Assembly: GCF_030704685.1 (NCBI RefSeq)
Contig: NZ_JAUZDX010000004.1
Span: 1 to 64,000 of the forward strand
DNA length: 64,000 nt
DNA from: Acidovorax sp. A1169
GTDB lineage: Bacteria > Pseudomonadota > Gammaproteobacteria > Burkholderiales > Burkholderiaceae_C
Direction: 5' to 3'
The notes below the pieces were generated by a model. That model saw only the letters and a program-made list of their open reading frames with translations. It searched no databases and was not told the origin of the DNA. Of the stretch, positions 37,423-45,894 are shown piece after piece (positions within the stretch are counted from its first letter, which is position 1; each line of letters starts with the position of its first letter). Made by a program: the position numbers and the translations under genes.

Positions 37423-38319
37423 TCAATCCGCGCGGTTGCTCGGAACCAATACCCACACGCAGATGCCGCCACCGGGCACAGGCTCCACACGCAGTAGTCC
37501 TCCGACCGAACGGGCGCGGTGGTGCATGCCCCGGATGCCACTGCCGAGAGCAGACGCCATCGCGCTGGTTTCTGGCGGCGTGCTGGCACGCACACCAGAG
37601 CCGTTGTCGCGGATCTGCAGTGACCAAGACTGGGCTTCGGGGGCGTAGCGCACGGTCACCACTACCTCACTGGCCTGGGAATGTTGCAGTACGTTGCTCA
37701 ATGATTCCTGCACGATCGCGATTAGCTGGGCAGTGCCCTGTGGGTGCAACGGGTTGACACCATCGGGCACGTCGATATCCCACACCATGGCGATACCGCG
37801 TTGTTCCAGTACAGGCCGCATGCGGTGGCGCACGCGTGCCAGGCGATCGATGAAGGGTTCGCCCGCGCCATCCATTGAGTCAACAACCAGGCGGATATCG
37901 AGCATGCACTGCTCAAGGATGGTGCGTACCTCGTGATCGGGAGTGGGCCGAGTGCTGAGCAACGTCATGGCGCTGACCAGTTGGGAGCCCAGGTTGTCAT
38001 GCAGGTCGCGAGCGATGCGCTGGCGCTCGGCCGCCACTTCGGCGCTGGGGCGCACGCTTCGCCGGGGGCGCCACTGCAGGGCCCTCGGCAGTTGCCACAC
38101 GAGCAGCATACCCAGCACTATGGAGATGCTTACCACCGTCATTTCCCACCAGGGCGCGGCAGCATCGTTGCCCTGCCATCCTGGCCAACTGCGCCGGTAG
38201 AACAGCAGCCACACGGTAAGCACCAACTGCATCAGCCACAGGCCGACGCAGACCATGGCCACCAATGGCGGACGGGCACGAAACACAGGAGGACTCCCTT
38301 CGTTGCGCAACAAGACCAT
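37423..38319 (-). CDS. Sensor histidine kinase (NarX/HisKA_3 type)
   Basis: The 298-residue product has two membrane helices (about residues 19-41 and 60-77) with a very short loop between them, then a HisKA_3 dimer/phosphoacceptor region ERQRIARDLHDNLGSQLV with His107, and an HATPase_c domain (VQESLSNVLQHSQ, LQIRDNGSG, GIRGMHHRARSVGG). The tiny periplasmic part suggests membrane-state or partner-protein sensing. It lies 42 bp downstream of a LuxR-type regulator gene on the same strand, making a two-component pair. The stop is at the end of the non-coding region with the palindromic element. Confidence 0.92.
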   Translation of the reverse strand: MVLLRNEGSPPVFRARPPLVAMVCVGLWLMQLVLTVWLLFYRRSWPGWQGNDAAAPWWEMTVVSISIVLGMLLVWQLPRALQWRPRRSVRPSAEVAAERQRIARDLHDNLGSQLVSAMTLLSTRPTPDHEVRTILEQCMLDIRLVVDSMDGAGEPFIDRLARVRHRMRPVLEQRGIAMVWDIDVPDGVNPLHPQGTAQLIAIVQESLSNVLQHSQASEVVVTVRYAPEAQSWSLQIRDNGSGVRASTPPETSAMASALGSGIRGMHHRARSVGGLLRVEPVPGGGICVWVLVPSNRAD

Positions 38320-38361
38320 GCCACTCAGGCAGGAAGGCGTGCCGGTGCTGGGCGCAACCTG

Positions 38362-39213
38362 CTAGAACAGACCTCGCAGCGACGCAAACCGCACGGCTTG
38401 GGCGCGGGTGCGCACCTGCAGCTTGCGGTAAATATTGCGCAGGTGGGTGTTCACCGTCATGCTGCTGATGAGCAGGCGGGTGCCCACCTCTGCGCTGGTG
38501 TAGCCGCTGGCCACCATGCGCAGAATTTCCTTCTCGCGTGCAGACAGACGGTTGGCCTCGTCAGGTACTCGCCGTTTCGATTCAGCCGAGTGCGTGCGGT
38601 CAAAGCGTTGCAACAGGCGGCGCGCCAGGTTTGGCGTGATGGAGGCCCCCCCATTCGCCACCTGCAGCACGGCCTGCGCATAACTTCCGAACCACGAGCC
38701 CTTACCCACGTAGCCAGCGGCGCCCAACTCGAAGGCTCGCATCACCTGGTCATCGTTCTCCATGACGGAGATGACTACAGCCTGGGCGCTGGGACGCACG
38801 GGATTGAGCAGTTCGAGCAGGCTGAAGGCGTCGCCGTCACCCAGGTTCAGATCGACCAGAAGCACATCGAACTCGTGGAGTCGAATGGCCTTGCGCCCCT
38901 CACGCATGCTGCCGGCCTGGGCCACCAACATTGTGCGCGGGTCGGCCATGAGCTGCTGGGCGATAACCAGGCGCACATGTGGGTCGTCGTCCACCAGCAG
39001 CACGCGTACCGGGCTAGTCTCTTGCCCCACCAGGAAAGCAGGCCATAGCGATGGCGGGTTGTCATAGCTTAGGAACTGCTGCGGCGGCAGGTAGGCCGGC
39101 TGGTGCAGATGCGGTTTCAGCGCCGGTGCCGCATGCGGCTGTGCTCCACCCGCCTGCGGATGCGTCCGCACCAGTGTTGCAATGTCTCTGGCTTGCCCAT
39201 CCTTGATCGTCAT
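38362..39213 (-). CDS. LuxR/NarL-family response regulator with N-terminal extension
   Basis: The 283-residue product has an unusual N-terminal tail of about 67 residues rich in His/Pro/Gln, a receiver domain (VRVLLVDDDPHVRLVI, DVLLVDLNLGDGDAF with phosphoacceptor Asp121, VVISVMEND, Lys171 in AGYVGKGSW) and a C-terminal LuxR helix-turn-helix (NRLSAREKEILRMVASGYTS, MTVNTHLRNIYRKL). An AGGAGATG site before ATG 39213 supports this start. It is divergent from the amyloid-like gene at 39717 across 503 bp and is the obvious candidate to control it. Confidence 0.92.
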   Translation of the reverse strand: MTIKDGQARDIATLVRTHPQAGGAQPHAAPALKPHLHQPAYLPPQQFLSYDNPPSLWPAFLVGQETSPVRVLLVDDDPHVRLVIAQQLMADPRTMLVAQAGSMREGRKAIRLHEFDVLLVDLNLGDGDAFSLLELLNPVRPSAQAVVISVMENDDQVMRAFELGAAGYVGKGSWFGSYAQAVLQVANGGASITPNLARRLLQRFDRTHSAESKRRVPDEANRLSAREKEILRMVASGYTSAEVGTRLLISSMTVNTHLRNIYRKLQVRTRAQAVRFASLRGLF

Positions 39214-39716
39214 GCGCTCATCTCCTAGTGGGCGCCCAGAATCTGCCTGCAATCTCCCAGAAGATCGCACAGCGCAAGACGCCCACCGAGCAGTCGATGC
39301 ACCCGCAGCTACCTCTCACACCCCGTTTACCACTGGCCATCTAGCCTGTGTGGAATGGCGCCACAGTGCAACAAAAAGCAAACCACCCCTAGCGGAAAAT
39401 ATCCTTGTTGCACAAGTTGCAAATAGTAACTACCAAGTTTTTTTGCGGATTGCAGCTCTTTCTGGCGGCGCAACATCGCGCTGCATCCGGCTTTTAATGC
39501 GCAAACCGGTAGTCGGGGCTCCCCCGCCTTAGGTAGCCGCGGCTGTGTATTCGCTCTGCGGCGCCCCAGCCAGACACTGGCCTCAGGCAGTAAGGAACGG
39601 TAGCAGATGCCTCGCCAAGCGAGCAGCGCCACCGGCCCGAACTGCCCCGCCGTGCACCGCAGATCCGCTGCGGCGCAAACCGTATGTAAGACGCATCCAC
39701 CATCGAAAGAACTGCC
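39214..39716. promoter_or_regulatory. Long divergent regulatory region with AT-rich core and inverted repeats
   Basis: No gene is visible. Between about 39355 and 39450 composition becomes AT-rich (AGCGGAAAATATCC, AAGTTTTTTTGCGG). Two overlapping inverted repeats lie in it: CTTGT TGC ACAAG (39404-39416) and TTGCA CAAGT TGCAA (39408-39422). They are candidate operators for the adjacent response regulator. Divergent transcription to the regulator and to the exported-protein genes would start from here. Confidence 0.5.
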
Positions 39717-40202
39717 ATGAAAACCCTCGCTTTCCTCGCGCTGAGCGCCATTGCTTCCGCCGCCATGGCCACCGGCCCCGTCTCTTCGAGCCCCGACATC
39801 AGCATCACCGGCAACTCCACGCAATCCGCATCGCTGACCTCTGTGGCCGTGCGCAACAACTCTACGGGCTCCAAGAGCGAGGCCTTCCAGAACCTGGCCA
39901 CCAATACCGGCAATGTCACCATCAGCGGCAACTCCACGCAGTCGGTCAGCGGCCGCGGCGGCAGCGTCACCAATACAGCCAGCGGCAGCGACGCCTATGC
40001 CAGCCAGAACCTGTCGACCAACTTGGGCGAGGTCACCATCGGCGGCAATTCGCGCCAGACCACCACCCTGGTGAACGCCACGCTGACCAACCTGTCCAGC
40101 GGCAGCAATAGCAAGGCGGTACAGAACATCGCCAGCAACAACGCCTGCTTTACCTGCCAGCCCACGCGCACCAGCAGCGGCGGTGGCTACGGCGGCCACT
40201 GA
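39717..40202 (+). CDS. Exported repeat protein, curlin/HfaA-like amyloid candidate
   Basis: The 161-residue product has a signal peptide (MKTLAFLALSAIASAAMA) and a body made of three repeats with an exact 39-residue period. GNSTQS, GNSTQS and GNSRQT start at residues 32, 71 and 110; FQNLATN, SQNLSTN and VQNIASN occur at 57, 96 and 135. Each unit alternates Gly/Asn/Ser/Gln positions with beta-prone residues (NVTIS, EVTIG), much as CsgA strand-loop-strand units do. A CxxC (ACFTCQ) and a Gly-rich end (GGGYGGH) close the protein. It is followed by other exported proteins including a CsgG-like lipoprotein. I read it as the secreted fibre or adhesin subunit; that role is inference. Confidence 0.75.
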   Translation: MKTLAFLALSAIASAAMATGPVSSSPDISITGNSTQSASLTSVAVRNNSTGSKSEAFQNLATNTGNVTISGNSTQSVSGRGGSVTNTASGSDAYASQNLSTNLGEVTIGGNSRQTTTLVNATLTNLSSGSNSKAVQNIASNNACFTCQPTRTSSGGGYGGH

Positions 40203-40288
40203 GCCCGGCCTTTGGCCGCCACCGGGCGTGCACGCCATGCCCGGCGGTCAACCCGACTCTGGCCCGTCTTCTTCGCAAAAGGTGTTCC

Positions 40289-40726
40289 ATGAACTTCGCC
40301 CCCTTCCTCATGTCCGCCATAAGGGTTCATCATTGCGCCCTGGCTATGGCTCTGGCCTGCTCGGCAGGAGCCGTCTGCGCGCAGGCGCCCGGCGAAGACC
40401 CGGTGCTGCTGACCAAGAAGCTCATCGTGCAGATGCAACCCACTGGCACGGCGGCCGCCTCGACGGGGCTGGACGCCAACGGCTCGACTCCAGCCTGGTT
40501 GCGCGCGCGCATAGCCCGCTACGAGGCACGTGCGTTCGCCGAAGACACCACGGGAGTGCTGACCAACAATGACGTGGTCACGACGGCCACCGCCCAGGGC
40601 ATGCAAAAGACCTGCGTGCAGGAAGTGGGCAGCAACACTGTGCCGGCGAGCACGGGGCGCTACGGAGCAAATCAGGCACCGCAGGTCGTGGTGCTGCGGG
40701 GAGACCTGGTCAACATCTGCCGGTAG
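40289..40726 (+). CDS. Small exported protein with two C-terminal cysteines
   Basis: The 145-residue product has a signal peptide (ALAMALACSAGAVCAQA) and a mature part of about 113 residues. TKKLIVQMQPTG and PAWLRARIARYEARAF are the middle segments; QKTCVQEVGSN and the terminal LRGDLVNICR supply two cysteines that could pair. A clear AAAGGTG site lies nine bases upstream of the ATG. It is in the same transcription unit as the repeat protein and the CsgG-like gene. I do not recognise it; CsgE/CsgF-like accessory or minor subunit roles are possible from position only. Confidence 0.7.
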   Translation: MNFAPFLMSAIRVHHCALAMALACSAGAVCAQAPGEDPVLLTKKLIVQMQPTGTAAASTGLDANGSTPAWLRARIARYEARAFAEDTTGVLTNNDVVTTATAQGMQKTCVQEVGSNTVPASTGRYGANQAPQVVVLRGDLVNICR

Positions 40727-40757
40727 GCATGCCCCTGACCAGCGAGAAACAGAGAAC

Positions 40758-42560
40758 ATGGCCCGCCGCATAGGTGCGCGCAAGGGCCAGAGGAACCAGA
40801 ATATGCCCTCCCCCAATATTTCGTTGCCGGCTGACGGCCTGGGTTCCAGCGCTTGGGTGTCCCGCTCGGCAGCATGGGTTGCTCTGACAGCAGTTGCACT
40901 GGTGCTGCTTGCCGGCTGTGCCATGCCCATGGACCCACGCAAGGACGCCGACTTCCTCTCGCGAGCGTCGGTGGCAGACCGACCCGCTGTGCGGCCGGCG
41001 CGCTCACTCTCGAGCTTTTCCGATTCGCTGATGTGCATGGACCGCTTGCTGCGCGACGCGCAGTTGCCAACCACGCTGATCACGAGCAAGCAGATTCCCG
41101 ATGCGTCGAATCGCGTGGCAGTAGCCACAAAAGAGATGGTGATCACCGCGCTGTCGCAGATGTCGCGTCTGAGCAATGCGTTCCGCTTCGTGGACTATGA
41201 GGTCGACATCGCTCGGCAGGACACGGTGCAGAACCTCACCACCATCCTGCTCAACAACAACCAGATGCAACTGCAGCGGCCCGCGCTGTACCTGTCGGGG
41301 GCGGTGGCCTTCGTGGACCAGAACGTCATCAACAACCGGGCGGACGCGGGCCTGTCGGGCCCGCGGGTGGACGTGGGTTACAGCCAGAGCCGCAACGCCA
41401 CCATCATTGCACTGGAGATGCACCTGGGCGACTTTCGCACGCGCACGCTTATCCCCGGGCTGGACTCCGCCAACGAGGTCATCGTGGGCACAGGCGGCCA
41501 AGGGGTGGACCTGGCCGGGCGCATCGGCAGCTATGGCGTGCAGTTCAACGTGGGCCGCGACTACACACAGGGCTCAGGCAGCGCAGTGCGCACTCTGGTG
41601 GATCTGGCCACCATCGAGCTCATTGGCAAGTGGGCGCGCGTGCCGTATTGGCAGTGCCTGACGCTGGAGCAGAACCATCCTGATTTCCAGCGCCAGTTGC
41701 GCGACTGGTTTGACGAGGGTGGCCCATCGGTGCGCACGCAGCTTATTGTTCGCTCGCTGGCCAGCCAGGGCTATCTGGACGCGGGCAACGAGGCCACGCC
41801 TGACCATAGCCCGCGGTTGCGCATGGCGCTTGCGCGCTTTCAGGCCGACAACGGCATGGTGGTGAGCGGCGCAGTGGACTTCGCCACGTACGAGCGTGCG
41901 CTGCGCCATTTTGTGCGCCTGTCGCCCGACGGCACGCTGGCCCGCGTCGGCTGGGACAGTGGCCATGCTCGACCCATCGAAGTGGCTGCGGTCGCCTCCG
42001 TGGGCGATGTACCTGTTGCAGCAGCCCCCGCAGGCCCCAGGTACGGCGCGCCCGCTCCTGCCCGCACCATCGACCTCCAGATCGAGAACGTGCTGCTGGA
42101 TCGCACCGCCTTCGAAGTGGGCGAGCAGATCTTCCTATCGGCCACAGTGTCGCGCGCCTCCTACCTTCAGTGCTATTTGGCAGACGCCACCGGCACCATC
42201 ATCCGCCTGCTGCCCAACAAGGCCAACAGCACGGGCTGGGCATCGGCCAACCTGGCCATCCGCATCCCGGATTGGATGAGCCCCAACCCTGGCTTCATCA
42301 TGGACGCGGCGAGCCCCGGAACCGAAGGCGTGGCCTGTTTCGCTACCGACGAGGACAGCACCCCCCGTCTGCCTGAAGAACTGCGAGGCCCGCCTCTCAA
42401 ACCCATTCTCGGCTACCGGGCGCTCGAGAAGCTCAACGAGGCCTTTGCTGCCGCGTGGGGAAGCGAGGGGTATACCGGCAACGCAGTGTTCTGGAATGTG
42501 GCGCCGCGACCGGGGCCGGCCATGCCCGCCGCTGCACCCGCAGGTGCGCCGCGCAAGTGA
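40758..42560 (+). CDS. CsgG/HfaB-like outer-membrane lipoprotein with added PG-binding-like and DUF4384-like regions
   Basis: The 600-residue product (ATG 40758; ATG 40803 has a better AGAGGAA site) carries a lipobox LVLLAGC with Cys54. Residues about 110-300 resemble the CsgG secretion pore: VATKEMVITALSQMSRLSN, FVDYE, PALYLSGAVAFVDQN, a variable loop, and ATIIALEMHLGDFRTRTLIPG. Residues about 325-385 resemble a peptidoglycan-binding domain (LASQGYLDAGN, RMALARFQADNGMVVSG), and about 435-545 a DUF4384-type fold (LDRTAFEVGEQIFLSATVS, GTIIRLLPNKANS). CsgG of E. coli has about 277 residues and lacks the extra parts. It would form the export channel for the preceding repeat protein. Confidence 0.75.
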   Translation: MARRIGARKGQRNQNMPSPNISLPADGLGSSAWVSRSAAWVALTAVALVLLAGCAMPMDPRKDADFLSRASVADRPAVRPARSLSSFSDSLMCMDRLLRDAQLPTTLITSKQIPDASNRVAVATKEMVITALSQMSRLSNAFRFVDYEVDIARQDTVQNLTTILLNNNQMQLQRPALYLSGAVAFVDQNVINNRADAGLSGPRVDVGYSQSRNATIIALEMHLGDFRTRTLIPGLDSANEVIVGTGGQGVDLAGRIGSYGVQFNVGRDYTQGSGSAVRTLVDLATIELIGKWARVPYWQCLTLEQNHPDFQRQLRDWFDEGGPSVRTQLIVRSLASQGYLDAGNEATPDHSPRLRMALARFQADNGMVVSGAVDFATYERALRHFVRLSPDGTLARVGWDSGHARPIEVAAVASVGDVPVAAAPAGPRYGAPAPARTIDLQIENVLLDRTAFEVGEQIFLSATVSRASYLQCYLADATGTIIRLLPNKANSTGWASANLAIRIPDWMSPNPGFIMDAASPGTEGVACFATDEDSTPRLPEELRGPPLKPILGYRALEKLNEAFAAAWGSEGYTGNAVFWNVAPRPGPAMPAAAPAGAPRK

Positions 42561-42583
42561 GCATTCCACCCCGAAGGCGAGCC

Positions 42584-43831
42584 ATGCGCACAGAGACAGC
42601 CACGCCCCTCACACGCCGGTTCAATGCGGCAGGGCTCGCCGTGTTCGTGTGCTGTGGTCTGTTGTTGGCGTCTGCGGCCAGCACCCAGGCATACGCACGT
42701 GCCCTACCCGGCCCGCAGGAAGACGCGCCGCTGATCGAGCGCTCGGCACTCGGCGCAGCAGCTCCACTGCGGCCCAGCCCCGAGGTCGCTGTGCTGGACA
42801 AGACCTTGCAGGCCCTGCGTGCCACGGCCCTGCAGGAGCCAGCCGCACCGAGCGACGGCTCCGCCCCACCTCACGCGCGACAACGCACCACCGCACCCCG
42901 CACGACGCAGGGCAATAGTGCGCCTGCCGACGCGGCCTGGCTTCTAGGCCTGCTCGCATTGCACGGACTGGCCATGCCCGCGGATCTTCCGCTAGCCCAG
43001 CACTGGTTCGAACGCGCTCACTTGCTTGGCCACCCACTGGCAGCCGCGGGCGCGGCATGGTGTCAAGTCAGTGGCTGCGTCTCCCCGCCCAGCCCCAGCG
43101 GCGCGCTGCGCTTCATTGCCCCGCTGCGCCGCACCGACCCGGCTCTGGCCAGATACCTGGAATGGCACGTGGCAAGGGCAATGGCGCCTTTGCCCCCGCC
43201 CACTGCGGCCTTGTCACCCGCCAAGGGCCCGGTAGCGCAACTGCTTGCGGATGCGGCGCGCGCAGGCAATGTTCAGGCACAGAACGAGCTTGGACTGGAA
43301 TACCTTGCCGCAGGCCATCTGGAGCAGGCGCTGGCGCAGTTCCAGGCGGCAGCGCCGCGCTCTTATGCAGCCGCAGCCAATGCCGACCTGCTTGCCGGCC
43401 GCATGGGAGTTGCAGGCGAAGGAGGCCCCGCGCACCGCGCGGGCACCGCACGGACCGAGCCAACCCGCCCCGAAGACGTGCGCCGGGGCGCCGCAGACCG
43501 CTACCAGCAGGCCCGTCGCTATCACCAGGGCGATGGCGTGCCGGCCAACTACACCGAGGCCGTGCGCCTGTACCAATTGGCTGCGGCCGGCGGCGACCTG
43601 CGGGCCAGCCAGATACTGCAGCAGATATTCTCGCGCCCAGGCCCCGGCGGCTCGATCGACATCGCCTGGATGCAGCAGTTGGCCCCACCGGGCCGCCTGG
43701 ACCACAACACCGGCATGCGCCAGGGCACGACAGCCCCCGCCGGCCCCACTGGATGGCAGCGCGACCCCAGTCCGCTATACGATCGCGTACCAGCCGAATG
43801 GCGCGCCCAGAGCACCGGCGCCGTGCGCTGA
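42584..43831 (+). CDS. Exported Sel1/TPR-like repeat protein
   Basis: The 415-residue product begins with a signal peptide (AGLAVFVCCGLLLASAAS, ending near TQAYARA). Sel1-like repeats follow in two blocks: AAWLLGLLALHGLAMPADLPLAQHW and NELGLEYLAAGHLEQALAQF, and near the end YQQARRYHQGDGVPANYTEA with VRLYQLAAAGGDLRASQ. Sel1 repeats mediate protein-protein contacts, often in envelope assembly. It lies 23 bases after the CsgG-like gene with an AAGGCGAG site, so it is part of the same operon. It may chaperone or scaffold the secreted protein. Confidence 0.75.
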   Translation: MRTETATPLTRRFNAAGLAVFVCCGLLLASAASTQAYARALPGPQEDAPLIERSALGAAAPLRPSPEVAVLDKTLQALRATALQEPAAPSDGSAPPHARQRTTAPRTTQGNSAPADAAWLLGLLALHGLAMPADLPLAQHWFERAHLLGHPLAAAGAAWCQVSGCVSPPSPSGALRFIAPLRRTDPALARYLEWHVARAMAPLPPPTAALSPAKGPVAQLLADAARAGNVQAQNELGLEYLAAGHLEQALAQFQAAAPRSYAAAANADLLAGRMGVAGEGGPAHRAGTARTEPTRPEDVRRGAADRYQQARRYHQGDGVPANYTEAVRLYQLAAAGGDLRASQILQQIFSRPGPGGSIDIAWMQQLAPPGRLDHNTGMRQGTTAPAGPTGWQRDPSPLYDRVPAEWRAQSTGAVR

Positions 43832-43866
43832 TGCGCTGATGCGCTCCACATCGAAGCGGACCATTC

Positions 43867-44253
43867 CTACTCGGTCTGCCCAATAAGCGGCCACATCATC
43901 AGCATTTGATGGACCAAGGTAGTGCTGCCCGTGGTGGGGTTGGTGGTTTCGTTGGTGAAGCGCTTGGAGCCCAGGGTGGGCTGTTCGTCGCCAAATGCGC
44001 TGTAGGCCCATTGCCAAGCCACCTGGCCGTCGGGCTGTGTCAACTTGCGCGGGGTGTTCAGGTGGTCGCTGTGCACGGCATACGCCACCCCATTGACGAT
44101 GGCGGCAATGGGCATGGGGCCGTTGGCCGTGGGCAGGTAGATGTACTGGGTGGTGCCGGTGCTGTTGCTGCCGCCCATGCCGTATTCGCCCAGCAGAGTG
44201 CCGTCCTGGCCGTAGACGTAGGCGAAGCCGAGTTTCTCGTCACAAGCCGTCAT
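43867..44253 (-). pseudogene. Rhs repeat protein fragment (broken)
   Basis: The frame encodes 128 residues that match only the end of the Rhs core: YVYGQDGTLLGEYGMGG, QYIYLPTANGPMPIAAIV, YAVHSDHLNTPRKLTQPDG and WQWAYSAFGDEQPT are standard Rhs strand motifs. The large N-terminal part and the usual variable toxin tip with DPxGL motif are missing. The frame begins after a TAA at 44257-44255, which marks the break. It is a remnant, not a working Rhs protein, and probably marks a past rearrangement next to the amyloid-like locus. Confidence 0.8.
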
Positions 44254-44492
44254 TTAATCGCTATGTGCTTGCGCACTGCCCAAAATCAACAACGCGCACG
44301 CCCCCATCGACTTGGCAAGCCACGTCAACATTCCAGCCATCGCACGGTTACTTTTTTGAACAAGCCGGTACGGCGAATTGCAGCCAGCGATTCATGAAGT
44401 CTCACACAGTAGGGCGACTGCAAAGAATGTTTACAACAGCGGTTGGTGTTTCACCAACGGGTGTTCAGGAGCAGACGCTCAGCGCCTGGGCC

Positions 44493-45812
44493 CTACACAT
44501 CCCGCGCCAACCGCACCCCCGAAAACTGCCACCGCGCAGTCGCCGGAAAGAAGTTGCGGTAGGTCGCCCGCACATGCCCGGCCGGCGTGGCGCACGAGCC
44601 CCCGCGCAAGACATACTGGTTGACCATGAACTTGCCGTTGTACTCCCCCACGGCACCCTCGGCCGTGCGAAAGCCGGGGTACGGGGCGTAGCTCGACTGG
44701 GTCCACTGCCAGGCATCGCCGAACATCTGCGCCATGCCCGCGCCCTCTGCCGCGCCGGGGTGCAGCAGTGCATCGGGGCCGTCGGCAAAATGGCCCTGCA
44801 GGGGCTGGCGCGCGGCGGCGCATTCCCATTCGGCCTCGGTGGGCAGGCGGGCGCCGGCCCAGCGGGCGTAGGCGTCGGCTTCGTAGTACGACAGGTGTAC
44901 GGCGGGCAGTGCGCTGGCCAGGGGCTGCAGGCCGGCCAGGGTGAATTCGTGCCAGGCGTCACCCTCATCACCACCGCCCTGCCCTGCGCGGTGCCAATAG
45001 ATCGGTTGCTCAAGGCCCTGCGCGGTGCGCCAGTCCCAGCCTTCGGCCAGCCAGTGCACGGGGTTGCGGTAGCCGCCGTCTTCGATGAAGGCGGCGTATT
45101 CGCCGTTGCTCACCAGGCGCGATGCCAGGGCGTGGGGCTGCAGGTAGACGCGGTGGCGCGGCAGTTCGTTGTCGAAGGCAAAAACGCCGTTGTTATTGTT
45201 GTTGTTGCCACCGGCATGGCCGATTTCGACCACGCCGCCGTCGCTGCGGTGCCAGGTGAGGGGCTGGGCGGGGCCGCTGCCTACGGTAGTGGCTGGCTGG
45301 AGGGCGTGGTACGGCGGGAACAGCGGGTTGCACGACAGCAGGTGCTTGATGTCGGTAACCAGCAGCTCCTGGTGCTGCTGCTCGTGGTGCAGGCCCAGCT
45401 CCACGAGGGCCAGCAGCTTGGCGTTGCCGGCGTGGCGGGCCAGCAGGCGCTGCATGCGCTCGTCCACATTGGCGCGGTAGGCCAGCACTTCGGCCAGCGA
45501 GGGGCGGGTGAGCAGGCCGCGCTGCGGGCGCGGGTGCTTGGCGCCCACGCCGTTGTAGTACGAGTTGAACAGCACGCGGAACGCGGGGTGGAACGGCGCA
45601 AACGCCAGTTCATGCGGTTCCAGCACAAAGGTCTCGAAGAACCATGTGGTGTGCGCCAGGTGCCATTTGGCGGGGCTGGCGTCGGGCATGGACTGGGCGC
45701 AGGCGTCTTCCGCCGACAGGGGGGCCGCCAGCGCTACCGAGCGCTGGCGCACGGCGGCATAGTCGGCGGGCTGAGGGGGCGGGTTGGTCGTCGTCGCCAG
45801 CGTGTTCATCAT
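44493..45812 (-). CDS. egtB: EgtB, ergothioneine sulfoxide synthase
   Basis: The 439-residue product has an N-terminal DinB-like domain with the iron-binding histidines (KWHLAHTTWFFETF and LHHEQQHQELL, His143-x3-His147) and a C-terminal formylglycine-generating-enzyme-like domain (RLVSNGEYAAFIEDGGY, RLPTEAEWECAA, FGDAWQWTQSSY, YVLRGGSCATP). It joins a sulfur donor to hercynine with oxygen and Fe(II). The start codon pair ATGATG at 45812 follows GGCAGG. The gene is 82 bp downstream of egtD on the same strand. egtC and egtE are absent here, as in bacteria that use cysteine directly or place them elsewhere. Confidence 0.93.
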   Translation of the reverse strand: MMNTLATTTNPPPQPADYAAVRQRSVALAAPLSAEDACAQSMPDASPAKWHLAHTTWFFETFVLEPHELAFAPFHPAFRVLFNSYYNGVGAKHPRPQRGLLTRPSLAEVLAYRANVDERMQRLLARHAGNAKLLALVELGLHHEQQHQELLVTDIKHLLSCNPLFPPYHALQPATTVGSGPAQPLTWHRSDGGVVEIGHAGGNNNNNNGVFAFDNELPRHRVYLQPHALASRLVSNGEYAAFIEDGGYRNPVHWLAEGWDWRTAQGLEQPIYWHRAGQGGGDEGDAWHEFTLAGLQPLASALPAVHLSYYEADAYARWAGARLPTEAEWECAAARQPLQGHFADGPDALLHPGAAEGAGMAQMFGDAWQWTQSSYAPYPGFRTAEGAVGEYNGKFMVNQYVLRGGSCATPAGHVRATYRNFFPATARWQFSGVRLARDV

Positions 45813-45894
45813 CCTGCCAGTGTGCCCCAGCGTGGCAGCATTCGGCTGGGGGAGTCGCGTGCCGTGCAATGGTTGTGGCGGCGCAAGCCGCGTG

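Noticed and set aside
39327..40238. Minus-strand 303-codon frame opposite the repeat protein
   Set aside because: It runs through the AT-rich regulatory region and is antisense to a gene with a clear signal peptide and periodic repeats.
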